Of a stretch of 45,000 nt of DNA, positions 34,015 through 41,205 are shown in pieces. Numbering within the stretch: position 1 is the stretch's first letter; each line of letters starts with the position of its first letter. The notes under the pieces are model-generated. The model was not told where the DNA came from. It made no database searches and worked only from the letters and a program-made list of their open reading frames with translations. Origin of the DNA: Dehalococcoidia bacterium (lineage in GTDB: Bacteria > Chloroflexota > Dehalococcoidia > Lucifugimonadales > Lucifugimonadaceae); contig JAPYUX010000005.1 in NCBI GenBank assembly GCA_029940375.1, positions 1 through 45,000 on the forward strand, in the 5' to 3' direction. The translations under genes and the position numbers were made by a program.

Positions 34015-35256
34015 ATGGGTAAAAGAAGAAAAAAAGATATATATACTGGTCCAAATTTAACTGATCAATATGATTTTTGCGAAGATCAACAATTTGAAAT
34101 AAAAATTAAAGAATATCATCAAAATGGTGTTGGAATTGGATATATAAAAGATGTTCCACTGTGGATTTTTAATTCGATTGTCGGAGAAACTGTTTTAGTT
34201 AAAATAACTAAAATTTTTCCAGAAAAACTTATAGCTGAAATTGTTAGCTTTAATAACTCTTCAAAAAAAAGAATTAAACCTATTTGTAAGTTTTATGGAG
34301 GGTGCACTGGATGTCAGTGGCAACATATTTCATATGATGAACAATTGAAATTGAAAAAATCCAACATAGTTAAATTATTGAGAAACTTCAATTTGATAGA
34401 TGTTGGCTTTGTTATGGATACACTTCCTTCAAAGAACAATTTCAATTATAGAAACCACGCACGTTTTACAGTAAGAAAAGATTTTGACAAGGAAAAGTTA
34501 GGATTTATAAATTTTCTTAATAGAGAATGGATTGGTATAGATGAATGTAAGATAATGAACCACACTATTAATGAAAAAATGAAAATTATAAGTACAGACC
34601 TAAGAGGTTTGACTCAAACATCTATTAGAGCATCAGATGAAACAAAATCATTTTTGATTCAGCCTAAATTAAATACAGATACTATTGAAACCGGTCAAAA
34701 ATATTATGAAGAAAAAATTCTAAAAAATATATACAAAGTAGCAAGTCCTAGTTTTTTTCAAGTTAATCCCAAACAAATTGAACAGATAGTTAAATTATTA
34801 GAGTCTAATCATATTTTCAATCATAAAGATTATGTTTTAGATGCATATTGCGGCGTTGGTACATTTACTTGTTTAATAGCACCAATGGTAAAAAAAATAG
34901 TGGGAATAGAAGAATCACATTCAGCAATTTCTGATGCTAAAATCAATTCTAAAAACTACAAAAATATACAATATATCATTGGTAAAACTGAAGTGGTTTT
35001 GCAAAACAATACTGAAAAATTTGATACTGTAATTTTAGATCCTCCCAGAATTGGCTGTGAAGATAGTGTTATAAAAAATGTAATTTCACTTGAACCAAAA
35101 GTAATTATTTTAATATCTTGTTCTCCAGAAAATTTTTGTGAAGATGTTTATAAAATAGTAAGTTCAAATCAATATATAATAGATAAAATTATACCGATAG
35201 ACATGTTCCCTCAGACACACCACACTGAGATAGTAGGAATTTTACGTTTGAAATGA
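34015..35256 (+). CDS. TrmA/RlmD-family RNA (uracil-5) methyltransferase
   Basis: This 413-residue protein has an N-terminal TRAM domain (about 25-85), iron-sulfur cysteines in CKFYGGCTGC with a fourth Cys in DECKIM, the SAM-binding motif DAYCGVGTFT and the catalytic core DPPRIGC with nucleophile Cys in LISCSPENF. It methylates uracil in rRNA or tRNA; the exact target (23S U1939, U747 or tRNA U54) is not clear from sequence. A TAGAAT -10-like box ends 9 bp before the ATG (34000-34005) and no ribosome-binding site is seen, so the mRNA may have a very short leader. It overlaps the maf gene by 4 bp. Confidence 0.88.
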   Translation: MGKRRKKDIYTGPNLTDQYDFCEDQQFEIKIKEYHQNGVGIGYIKDVPLWIFNSIVGETVLVKITKIFPEKLIAEIVSFNNSSKKRIKPICKFYGGCTGCQWQHISYDEQLKLKKSNIVKLLRNFNLIDVGFVMDTLPSKNNFNYRNHARFTVRKDFDKEKLGFINFLNREWIGIDECKIMNHTINEKMKIISTDLRGLTQTSIRASDETKSFLIQPKLNTDTIETGQKYYEEKILKNIYKVASPSFFQVNPKQIEQIVKLLESNHIFNHKDYVLDAYCGVGTFTCLIAPMVKKIVGIEESHSAISDAKINSKNYKNIQYIIGKTEVVLQNNTEKFDTVILDPPRIGCEDSVIKNVISLEPKVIILISCSPENFCEDVYKIVSSNQYIIDKIIPIDMFPQTHHTEIVGILRLK

Positions 35257-35879
35257 TGAAAGAAAAAATTAACAATAAGAAAATTATTTTTGCATCCTCA
35301 TCCCCAAGACGAAAAAAAATAATACAAAATTATAGATATGATTTTTTGTTTAAAAACCCTAAATTTATAGAAGGAGTAAAAACCAATAAATCTGCAAAAC
35401 ATTTTACGCAATATAACGCTACTGAAAAAGCGAAAAGTGTTTCAAAAATTTTTCCACAAAATTACGTAGTCTCTGCCGATACAGTTTTGGATTATAAAGG
35501 TAAAGTTATCGGTAAACCACTAAATAAATTAGATGCACTTCATTCATTGAAATTATTAAATGGAGATTATCATAAAGTCATCACCTCACTAGCTATAGTA
35601 AAAGACAATGAGTTGATTACAACTGCTAATAAAATTACTTTAGTTAAGACTTATAAAATTTCGCTTGATAAAATTAAACAATATCTTCTAACTGATTATT
35701 ATAAAGATAAAGCCGGAAGTTATGGGATACAAAATAACAAATTTGTTTTCGTAAAAGAATTTTATGGATGTTATCTAAATATTGTAGGATTACCAATTTG
35801 TTTACTAGGAGAAATTATAACTGAGATTAATTTTATGAAGAACATAAAATTTACTTTTTGTAATAAGGAAAAATTATGA
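35253..35879 (+). CDS. maf: Maf-family nucleotide pyrophosphatase
   Basis: This 208-residue protein has the Maf signature elements in order: ASSSPRRKK near the N-terminus, VSADTVL, GKPLNKLDA with LLNGDYHKVITS, DKAGSYGIQ and YLNIVGLP. Maf proteins hydrolyse non-canonical or standard nucleoside triphosphates (dTTP/UTP or modified) and are linked to septation arrest. It overlaps the preceding methyltransferase and the following tatB-like gene by 4 bp each (ATGA), so four genes from 34015 to 37018 form one coupled operon. Confidence 0.9.
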   Translation: MMKEKINNKKIIFASSSPRRKKIIQNYRYDFLFKNPKFIEGVKTNKSAKHFTQYNATEKAKSVSKIFPQNYVVSADTVLDYKGKVIGKPLNKLDALHSLKLLNGDYHKVITSLAIVKDNELITTANKITLVKTYKISLDKIKQYLLTDYYKDKAGSYGIQNNKFVFVKEFYGCYLNIVGLPICLLGEIITEINFMKNIKFTFCNKEKL

Positions 35880-36157
35880 ATTTATTTGGAATAGGTGGAT
35901 TTGAATTAATAATAATTTTTCTGGTTGGACTATTTATTGTGGGCCCTGACAAATTACTCACTTTAATAAGAAAAACAAAATTAATTTATACTGAATTCAA
36001 AAAGAAAAGAGATGAATTAATTTCGGTTGTAGAGGAGAGTATGGATATCGAAGATGATGATGTAAAAGAATTAAAGAATATAAAAGAATCTTTGGATTCT
36101 ATTTCTAAAGATGCATCAACTAAACTCAAACAAATCAAAAAAGATTTGGATAGGTAA
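35876..36157 (+). CDS. Sec-independent translocase subunit, TatB-like
   Basis: This 93-residue protein has an N-terminal helix FGIGGFELIIIFLVGLFIVGPDKL (Glu in the membrane helix and GPxxL hinge as in TatA/TatB), an amphipathic helix after the hinge, and a long charged tail (about residues 45-93) rich in Lys/Asp/Glu. The GPDKL hinge and long tail fit TatB better than TatA. It directly precedes tatC (3-bp gap), as in a normal tatBC order. A separate TatA is encoded at 38278-38451. Confidence 0.82.
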   Translation: MNLFGIGGFELIIIFLVGLFIVGPDKLLTLIRKTKLIYTEFKKKRDELISVVEESMDIEDDDVKELKNIKESLDSISKDASTKLKQIKKDLDR

Positions 36158-36160
36158 ATT

Positions 36161-37018
36161 TTGAAAAAAGAAGATAAACCAGTTGGGATTTTAGATCATT
36201 TCAAAGAAATAAAAAAACGTCTTATAAGATATTCTTTAATATTAACTTCTTTTACGATAGTAGCTCTAATTTTTTACAAAAGAATTATTTCAATTTTTAT
36301 AGATCCTGCAAATCAAATAATGAACAATTCTATGAGAGATGGACAAATCGTTTTTGGCCGAGTTACTGAGGCTTGGGGTGCTGCTGCTAGAGTATCGGTA
36401 ATCATTGCCTTTTCATTGTCATTGCCTTTTTTACTCGCAGAAATAATTTTTTTCCTTAAACCTGGATTAAGAGGTAAGGAAAGATTATATCTTTACATAT
36501 TAATCCCTAGCTCTTTTATTTTTTTTGTTATAGGTGTTTTTTTCAGTTACTATATGGTAATTCCAACTGCTTTAAAGTTTTTGATCACCTTTGGTAGTGA
36601 TATAGCACAACCTATGATAAACATTGGACCTTTGACGGCACTTATGTTTTCTCTAATGTTCTGGATGGGTATAGTTTTCCAAATCCCTATAATCATGTTT
36701 ATTTTAGGAAAATTAGATTTAATTTCTTATAACAAACTAAAAAATTATAGAAGATGGATTATACTAATTTCTTTTATACTGGGTGCGATTATCACTCCTA
36801 CAGTAGATCCCTTAACTCAAATTATCGTAGCTGTTCCTATGATTATTTTGTTTGAAATAGGACTTCAGCTTATTAGAATAACTGAGCCGGAGAAAAAAGG
36901 ATTTAGTTTTTATTTATTGAATTTTTTGGTGATTTTATTAATTTTATTTTTAATAATAATAACCTTATTGTATAAAATAGGTTTATTTAAAGAAGTAAAT
37001 ATATTTAGTGTCTTTTGA
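36161..37018 (+). CDS. tatC: Sec-independent translocase subunit TatC
   Basis: This 285-residue integral membrane protein has six predicted helices and TatC hallmarks: an N-terminal HFKEIKKRL that binds the twin-arginine signal, FFLKPGLRGKERLY after the second helix, and GAIITPTVDPLTQI in the last third. It forms the receptor for folded Tat substrates with the TatB-like protein encoded 3 bp upstream. The start is TTG at 36161. Its last 14 bases overlap the end of the converging FAD oxidoreductase gene. Confidence 0.92.
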   Translation: MKKEDKPVGILDHFKEIKKRLIRYSLILTSFTIVALIFYKRIISIFIDPANQIMNNSMRDGQIVFGRVTEAWGAAARVSVIIAFSLSLPFLLAEIIFFLKPGLRGKERLYLYILIPSSFIFFVIGVFFSYYMVIPTALKFLITFGSDIAQPMINIGPLTALMFSLMFWMGIVFQIPIIMFILGKLDLISYNKLKNYRRWIILISFILGAIITPTVDPLTQIIVAVPMIILFEIGLQLIRITEPEKKGFSFYLLNFLVILLILFLIIITLLYKIGLFKEVNIFSVF

Positions 37019-38228
37019 CTTCTAAATCTTCTAAATTATGAGTTTTATCTAAATATGCTTTTGTTTCAAATTCACTGAACCTACTTGGTAAATAAGTATC
37101 TGAATTTATACTTGTTTTACCATAAATTACATGTTCTGATATTAATAATCCTGCAACAGGATTATACGCAAATCCACCTGAATGAAAATTTGAACAAAGA
37201 AACATTCCGGATAAGTTTGGCACAGGACCAATAACTGGAGTTGCATCCACTGTTACACTTATGAGTCCAACTGTATGATAATCCCACTTTTTATCAATAA
37301 TTATAGGGACTCTATTTTTAAATGCTTCTTTTAAAAAATCTAATGCATCATTAAATGGTTTAAGATCCTTTATATTAAAATCTGAATCTTCAATAATATA
37401 GTTTTTTGGATTATGCTGAGAGGTTCCAACTAATATTCTATTGTCTTCTGTTCCTCTAACATAACTTTGAAATACTCTATCATTTATTACAGGAAGGTTT
37501 AATTCTCTATTGAAAGGTTCAGTTACAAACCTTTCATGAATAAAGTTTTTCATTGGGATCTTGAAATCAATTGGAGATAATAATTCATTTATCCAGGCGT
37601 TTACTGCACAAATTACAGAATCACACTCGTAATTTTTCTCTTTATTTTCACTTTTTGAAAAAGAAACTACACCTGTAATTTGATTTCCCTTAAATTTGAA
37701 ATTTTGGACTTGTTCATTTTCATATATTTTAACTCCCATACTTTCTATTTTCTTTCTCAAGGCAGGTATATATGTATGAGGTTCACTATATCCTCCTCTA
37801 GGATCAAGGATTCCATACTCATCTTTTTGCGTCATCACATCAGGAAATTTTTCTGTTAATTCACTTCCAATATAAGTTTCATAATTTGCGCCCAATTTAT
37901 CATGTAGTTCTCTAATATCAGCTCCTTGAAAATAATCTTCTTTTGATGATAAATTTAGACACCCAACTTGCTGAAATGTATAACCTTCTAAAATATTACT
38001 AAATCTCTCAAAAAGATCTAAAGTTTTCATTCGTGCTACAACAGATGTAGCATTCCATTGTAGACAGGTAACAATTCCTGCAGCCTGACCACTAGAACCA
38101 CTTCCTACTGTTTCTTTTTCTATTATGGAGATATCCTTAACCCCTTTTTCAGATAAATGGAAAGCGGTACTCATTCCTATTACACCACCACCTATTATAA
38201 TTACAGATTTTGGAAAAGGGCTATGCAT
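37005..38228 (-). CDS. FAD-dependent oxidoreductase of the DAO family
   Basis: This 407-residue flavoprotein begins with a Rossmann dinucleotide-binding motif IIGGGVIGMS (11-20) and follows with GSGSSGQAAGIV, the typical flavin-contacting segment of glycine/D-amino-acid oxidases and sarcosine dehydrogenase-like enzymes. A C-terminal HSGGFAYNPVAGLLISE block closes the FAD site. It is likely to oxidise an N-methyl or secondary amine or an amino acid, but the substrate cannot be read. It has no Tat or Sec signal, so it is cytosolic. It lies downstream of tatA on the same strand (49-bp gap) and converges on tatC. Confidence 0.83.
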   Translation of the reverse strand: MHSPFPKSVIIIGGGVIGMSTAFHLSEKGVKDISIIEKETVGSGSSGQAAGIVTCLQWNATSVVARMKTLDLFERFSNILEGYTFQQVGCLNLSSKEDYFQGADIRELHDKLGANYETYIGSELTEKFPDVMTQKDEYGILDPRGGYSEPHTYIPALRKKIESMGVKIYENEQVQNFKFKGNQITGVVSFSKSENKEKNYECDSVICAVNAWINELLSPIDFKIPMKNFIHERFVTEPFNRELNLPVINDRVFQSYVRGTEDNRILVGTSQHNPKNYIIEDSDFNIKDLKPFNDALDFLKEAFKNRVPIIIDKKWDYHTVGLISVTVDATPVIGPVPNLSGMFLCSNFHSGGFAYNPVAGLLISEHVIYGKTSINSDTYLPSRFSEFETKAYLDKTHNLEDLEVKRH

Positions 38229-38277
38229 AGTAATAAACTTTGATTATGAGTCAACAGGGTTAAAACAAATGTGATAT

Positions 38278-38451
38278 TTATTTATCTTTATCTTCTTTTT
38301 CTTCAGATTTTCCTATAGCGTTTTTAAAATTATTTATAGCCTTCCCTAGTCCATCACCTACTTGAGGCAATTTTCCAACTCCGAAAAGTAGAAGTACAAT
38401 AAAAGCAATTAGAGCTAGCTGAGGTAATCCTAAATTTTGAATAAATCCCAT
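38278..38451 (-). CDS. tatA: Sec-independent translocase subunit TatA
   Basis: This 57-residue gene encodes a membrane helix (GLPQLALIAFIVLLLFGVGKL) followed by the classic TatA hinge FGVGKLPQVG, an amphipathic helix DGLGKAINNFKNAIGK and an acidic/basic tail SEEKEDKDK. TatA multimers form the pore of the twin-arginine translocase. It is encoded away from the tatB-like and tatC genes, on the opposite strand, with the oxidoreductase between them. The start is the ATG at 38451. Confidence 0.88.
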   Translation of the reverse strand: MGFIQNLGLPQLALIAFIVLLLFGVGKLPQVGDGLGKAINNFKNAIGKSEEKEDKDK

Positions 38452-38479
38452 ATTGTATTAATTAAATTTTTGAATTTAT

Positions 38480-38593
38480 ATTAATAATATCAAATTATTC
38501 GGGCAGGCATATTTTGTATTCAGATGCCAACCTGATTTATTAACTCCTGCAATACGAAGCCAAATATAATTTGGGGTCAAATGTGGTGTCAAA
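38480..38593 (-). repeat. Dispersed repeat, copy 2 (inverted relative to 356-468)
   Basis: Read on the minus strand, 38593-38509 aligns with 356-440 at 74 of 85 positions, and 38500-38480 aligns with 448-468 at 19 of 21. TGACACC and TGACCCC (plus-strand 38585-38591 and 38573-38579) repeat at a 12-nt period, and the palindrome CCAAAT-TAT-ATTTGG is conserved exactly. The copy occupies most of the 180-bp gap between tatA and the next small gene. Confidence 0.8.
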
Positions 38594-38631
38594 ACATACA
38601 ACTCTAATTATGAACTAATTAGACTAATTTA

Positions 38632-38829
38632 TTATCTTGTGTTATCGTGCTGACCTACTATGTTTCCACCTTCATCTCTTGCAAAGTCATACAAATCATA
38701 GAGAAGAACTTTGGTCATGAAGAAGTAAATAACAAATAATGCACCTATAATCCATGCAATATTTGTTTTATTTAAAGTAATAATATTGATTTCAATATAT
38801 TGTTTTATCGTTTGAAGTTTTTTAATCAA
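38632..38829 (-). CDS. Small single-helix membrane protein
   Basis: This 65-residue candidate starts at TTG 38829 (a TAA lies two codons upstream in frame). It has a basic N-terminus, one helix IAWIIGALFVIYFFMTKVLLY (about 24-44) and a polar tail with FARDEGGNIVGQHDNTR. I recognise no family. Because the start is weak and it lies between a repeat and a 185-bp gap, it is less certain than the other small proteins. The gap 38830-39014 holds AT-rich sequence with no other gene I can support. Confidence 0.4.
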   Translation of the reverse strand: MIKKLQTIKQYIEINIITLNKTNIAWIIGALFVIYFFMTKVLLYDLYDFARDEGGNIVGQHDNTR

Positions 38830-39014
38830 TTTTTATATTCTCAATGCTCGGGTTAATTAAAATTATTATGAACTTAAACTAATTATATATTACTTATATT
38901 TGTTACTAAGAAGGAATTAAATTATTTTTATTCCGTTTTATAAATTGCTTTAATGTATACTTACTCATATTATAAGAACTAGTTTTATAGAAGAAGGGAC
39001 AAATATAAAAACTA

Positions 39015-39560
39015 ATGATTAATTTCCCAACAGTTTTAACTATTTCTAGATTTATTTTTGCAATTTTTGTTTCTGTTTTATTATTTTTCAATTCAAATTT
39101 AGCAGTAATAATTGCTTTGATTTTATTTATATTAGGTTCATTAAGTGATGCATTAGATGGAGCATTTGCAAGAAGACAATCATCTCAATCTAAATTTGGA
39201 GCTTTTTTAGATCCTATCGCTGATAAATTTTTAGTTTTCCTTGTTTTAATTTCACTTGTTTACCAAAGGGGATCAATTATTGTATTTGTTATTACAATCT
39301 TTATAATATCTAGAGAAATATTCATTATGTCTTTACGTGAGTGGATGGCTAACTCTTCAAATGGAAAAATACTTGAAGTTTCTTCTCTTGGTAAGATTAA
39401 AACAATTGTTCAAATGACTGGTATAAGCATGATAATAGCATCACCAATAATTCATTTATCTTATTATTTTGAATTGAGTATTATAGTTTTAATTATTGGA
39501 GCATTATTTGGATACTTTTCAGCCTTTAAGTATCTGAAAGAATCTTTTTCTTATATTTAG
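39015..39560 (+). CDS. pgsA: CDP-alcohol phosphatidyltransferase (phosphatidylglycerophosphate synthase type)
   Basis: This 181-residue membrane enzyme has about five helices and the complete CDP-alcohol phosphotransferase motif D45-x2-D48-G49-x2-A52-R53-x8-G62-x3-D66-x3-D70. The start INFPTVLTISRF is typical of PgsA, which makes phosphatidylglycerol phosphate from CDP-diacylglycerol and glycerol-3-phosphate. Length (about 180) fits. It stands alone between a 185-bp upstream gap and a 267-bp downstream gap. Confidence 0.88.
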   Translation: MINFPTVLTISRFIFAIFVSVLLFFNSNLAVIIALILFILGSLSDALDGAFARRQSSQSKFGAFLDPIADKFLVFLVLISLVYQRGSIIVFVITIFIISREIFIMSLREWMANSSNGKILEVSSLGKIKTIVQMTGISMIIASPIIHLSYYFELSIIVLIIGALFGYFSAFKYLKESFSYI

Positions 39561-39827
39561 CTTTTTATTTAAAAAAGTGATGTCAAAATTACTTAACCAG
39601 TAAATATTTAGCTATTTTGAATTTAGAATTACAATCTTCATTGGATAATATATAATTATTTCAAACTTTTTCTTTAGTATTGAAAACCAATCGCTGCCAT
39701 AACAACATTTCTAATTGAGGCAAAATATAAAATGTCCTTCGACGTAAAAAGTTACTTAGAAAATAGTTAATTTGAAATGAAAATTCCATAATTCATGAAA
39801 TAACGACAAATAATAATCAATTGATGA
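39561..39827. other. Gene-poor gap between pgsA and lexA
   Basis: This 267-bp AT-rich stretch holds no gene that I can support. A 12-codon plus-strand mini-ORF at 39732-39770 (MSFDVKSYLENS) with a weak GAGG 11 bp before it looks like a leader peptide or gene remnant but cannot be assigned. No tRNA-like or riboswitch-like fold was recognised. Confidence 0.4.
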
Positions 39828-39834
39828 TTATTTG
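39807..39834. terminator. Long palindrome at the convergent pgsA/lexA ends
   Basis: CAAATAAT and ATTATTTG pair perfectly, and inside them ATCAATTGAT is itself a palindrome; only one A-G mismatch interrupts the 28-nt hairpin. The lexA stop codon at 39828 lies within the right arm. It could act as a bidirectional end signal for lexA and pgsA, but the stem is very AT-rich and no long T run follows on either side, so this is a weak call. Confidence 0.35.
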
Positions 39835-40463
39835 TTTAAGTTTCTCCAGACGGCAACTACTCTACCTAATATTGAAATGTTTTTAGAAGGATATATTAAA
39901 GCTTTCATAAGAGGATTTTCTGGTTGTAATCTTATGTTTTCCTTTTCTTTATAAATTCTTTTTAAAGTGGTTTCATTTTCTGAAATTACATTAGCTGCCA
40001 CCATGTCTCCATTATTTACAGATTGAGTTTTTTCCATAATAACAGTATCTCCATCACCAATTAATGCGTCGATCATTGATGTTCCTGAGACCTTTAGTGC
40101 ATATAATTTTTCTTCTAAATAAGAAAAACTATCTGGAAGTTGTAGCATATCCATATCGTCATATTCCCATCTATTGTCATCAAATAGAGGGAAGGGTTCA
40201 CCTGCTGTGATTGTTCCAATTACTGGAACCTTGATTAATGGATTTTTGGGTTCACTTTTAAGATTTATTCCTCTAGATACCTCTGACTCTCTAGTCATTA
40301 ACCCTTTTTCTTGAAGTCTGTCTAAATTGTATTTAACAACCGATGTGGATGAAATATCACAATTATTTTGGATATCTCTTATTGTTGGAGGATACCCAAA
40401 ATCATTAATAAATTCTTCAATGAAAATTAATATATCTTTTTGTTTATCTGTTAATGGTTTCAT
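39828..40463 (-). CDS. lexA: LexA repressor
   Basis: This SOS repressor has a winged helix N domain (LTDKQKDILIFIEEFINDFGYPPTIRDI) and an S24 autoprotease domain with the cleavage site Ala-Gly in TITAGEP, the nucleophile Ser in SGTSM and the base Lys in TTLKRIY. Numbered from the upstream ATG at 40472 these are A90-G91, S132 and K171. I prefer the ATG at 40463, because it gives the usual MKPLTDKQ start and is preceded by GGAAT; the ATG at 40472 would add three residues and almost coincide with the predicted transcription start. All catalytic residues are intact. Confidence 0.93.
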   Translation of the reverse strand: MKPLTDKQKDILIFIEEFINDFGYPPTIRDIQNNCDISSTSVVKYNLDRLQEKGLMTRESEVSRGINLKSEPKNPLIKVPVIGTITAGEPFPLFDDNRWEYDDMDMLQLPDSFSYLEEKLYALKVSGTSMIDALIGDGDTVIMEKTQSVNNGDMVAANVISENETTLKRIYKEKENIRLQPENPLMKALIYPSKNISILGRVVAVWRNLNK

Positions 40464-40478
40464 AGATTCCATAATAAC

Positions 40479-40507
40479 AAATTATTTAATTTTTTATCTA
40501 GTGTCAA
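40479..40507 (-). promoter_or_regulatory. lexA promoter with TTGACA -35
   Basis: On the minus strand TTGACA (40507-40502) is followed after exactly 17 nt by TAATTT (40484-40479). The predicted start of transcription is about 40473, giving a leader of roughly 10 nt before the preferred lexA ATG. Confidence 0.45.
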
Positions 40508-40517
40508 TTTTAGTGTC
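40499..40517 (-). promoter_or_regulatory. Direct repeat GACACTA overlapping the lexA -35 box
   Basis: The 7-mer GACACTA (minus strand) occurs perfectly at 40517-40511 and 40505-40499, a 12-nt period, and covers the -35 hexamer. It is a candidate operator, possibly for LexA itself, though it does not look like the palindromic SOS boxes I know. Confidence 0.35.
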
Positions 40518-40519
40518 TT

Positions 40520-40927
40520 TTAATGGGGATGATTTTCAAAAGTTATCCCCTCAATATTTATGGGAGGAGAATCTTCCTCTTCACTAAATCCGAAAGCCAA
40601 AAAGTGTGGTGCAGGAGATTTTAAAATAATAGTTGCTTGTTTTGTACTTGATATTGGTTCGATCCCACCCTTTAGAAATACTTCTTGACCATCCATAAGT
40701 TTAATCACTGGAGTTTCGATTGCTCCTCTTGGTCTTTTGATTTTACTTGTTTTATTTTTTTTTGAAATCCCCCAATTTATAATTCCTGTATATTCTGCTG
40801 GTATAATAAACTTCCACTTAGAAAGCAATCCTTTGTAAGGTCTGACTGCAATAATTATAGTTGGATTTTCATCATTAGGATCAGAATGGTCAATTTCCCA
40901 GTTATATATTGATTCGGGATTATTCAA
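40520..40927 (-). CDS. Uncharacterised soluble protein, 135 residues
   Basis: I do not recognise this protein. It is soluble, with no signal peptide or membrane helix, and looks rich in beta-strands (PTIIIAVRPYKG, WKFIIPAEYTGIINWGI, QATIILKSPAPHFLAFGF). A basic stretch KKNKTSKIKRPRG is at residues 56-68. It ends with an acidic and His-containing tail. The gene lies between rpsT (8 bp upstream) and lexA (47 bp downstream), so it is probably co-transcribed with rpsT. Confidence 0.6.
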   Translation of the reverse strand: MNNPESIYNWEIDHSDPNDENPTIIIAVRPYKGLLSKWKFIIPAEYTGIINWGISKKNKTSKIKRPRGAIETPVIKLMDGQEVFLKGGIEPISSTKQATIILKSPAPHFLAFGFSEEEDSPPINIEGITFENHPH

Positions 40928-40935
40928 TTAAGTAT

Positions 40936-41190
40936 TTACGTATTTTTATTTATAAGTTTTTGTAATCTTGATTTTTTTCTAGACGCGTTGTTTTTATGAA
41001 TTACGTTATTTTTTGATGCTCTGTCAAGTAAACTAGAAGCTTTTCTATATAAGGATTCTATTTCCGCTTTATCATTTTTATTTTCAATTCCATTTCTCAA
41101 TCTTGTAATAGAAGACTTAATTGAAGTCTTTACTGAAAGATTTTGTTTCAACTTTCTTGATTGAGTTCTAAGAGTTTTTAAACTTGGCAT
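40936..41190 (-). CDS. rpsT: 30S ribosomal protein S20
   Basis: This 84-residue, highly basic, helical protein has the S20 layout: N-terminal SLKTLRTQSRKLKQNLSVKTSIKSSI, central YRKASSLLDRASKNNVIHKNNASRKKSRL and a short tail. Length matches S20 (about 85-88). It binds 16S rRNA early in 30S assembly. AGGA precedes the ATG. It follows the rel gene by 15 bp. Confidence 0.92.
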   Translation of the reverse strand: MPSLKTLRTQSRKLKQNLSVKTSIKSSITRLRNGIENKNDKAEIESLYRKASSLLDRASKNNVIHKNNASRKKSRLQKLINKNT

Positions 41191-41205
41191 TTTGGTCCTA
41201 TTTGA

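Noticed and set aside
38906-39091. Minus-strand ORF of 61 codons overlapping the pgsA start
   Set aside because: It overlaps the conserved pgsA N-terminus and has no ribosome-binding site or motif.
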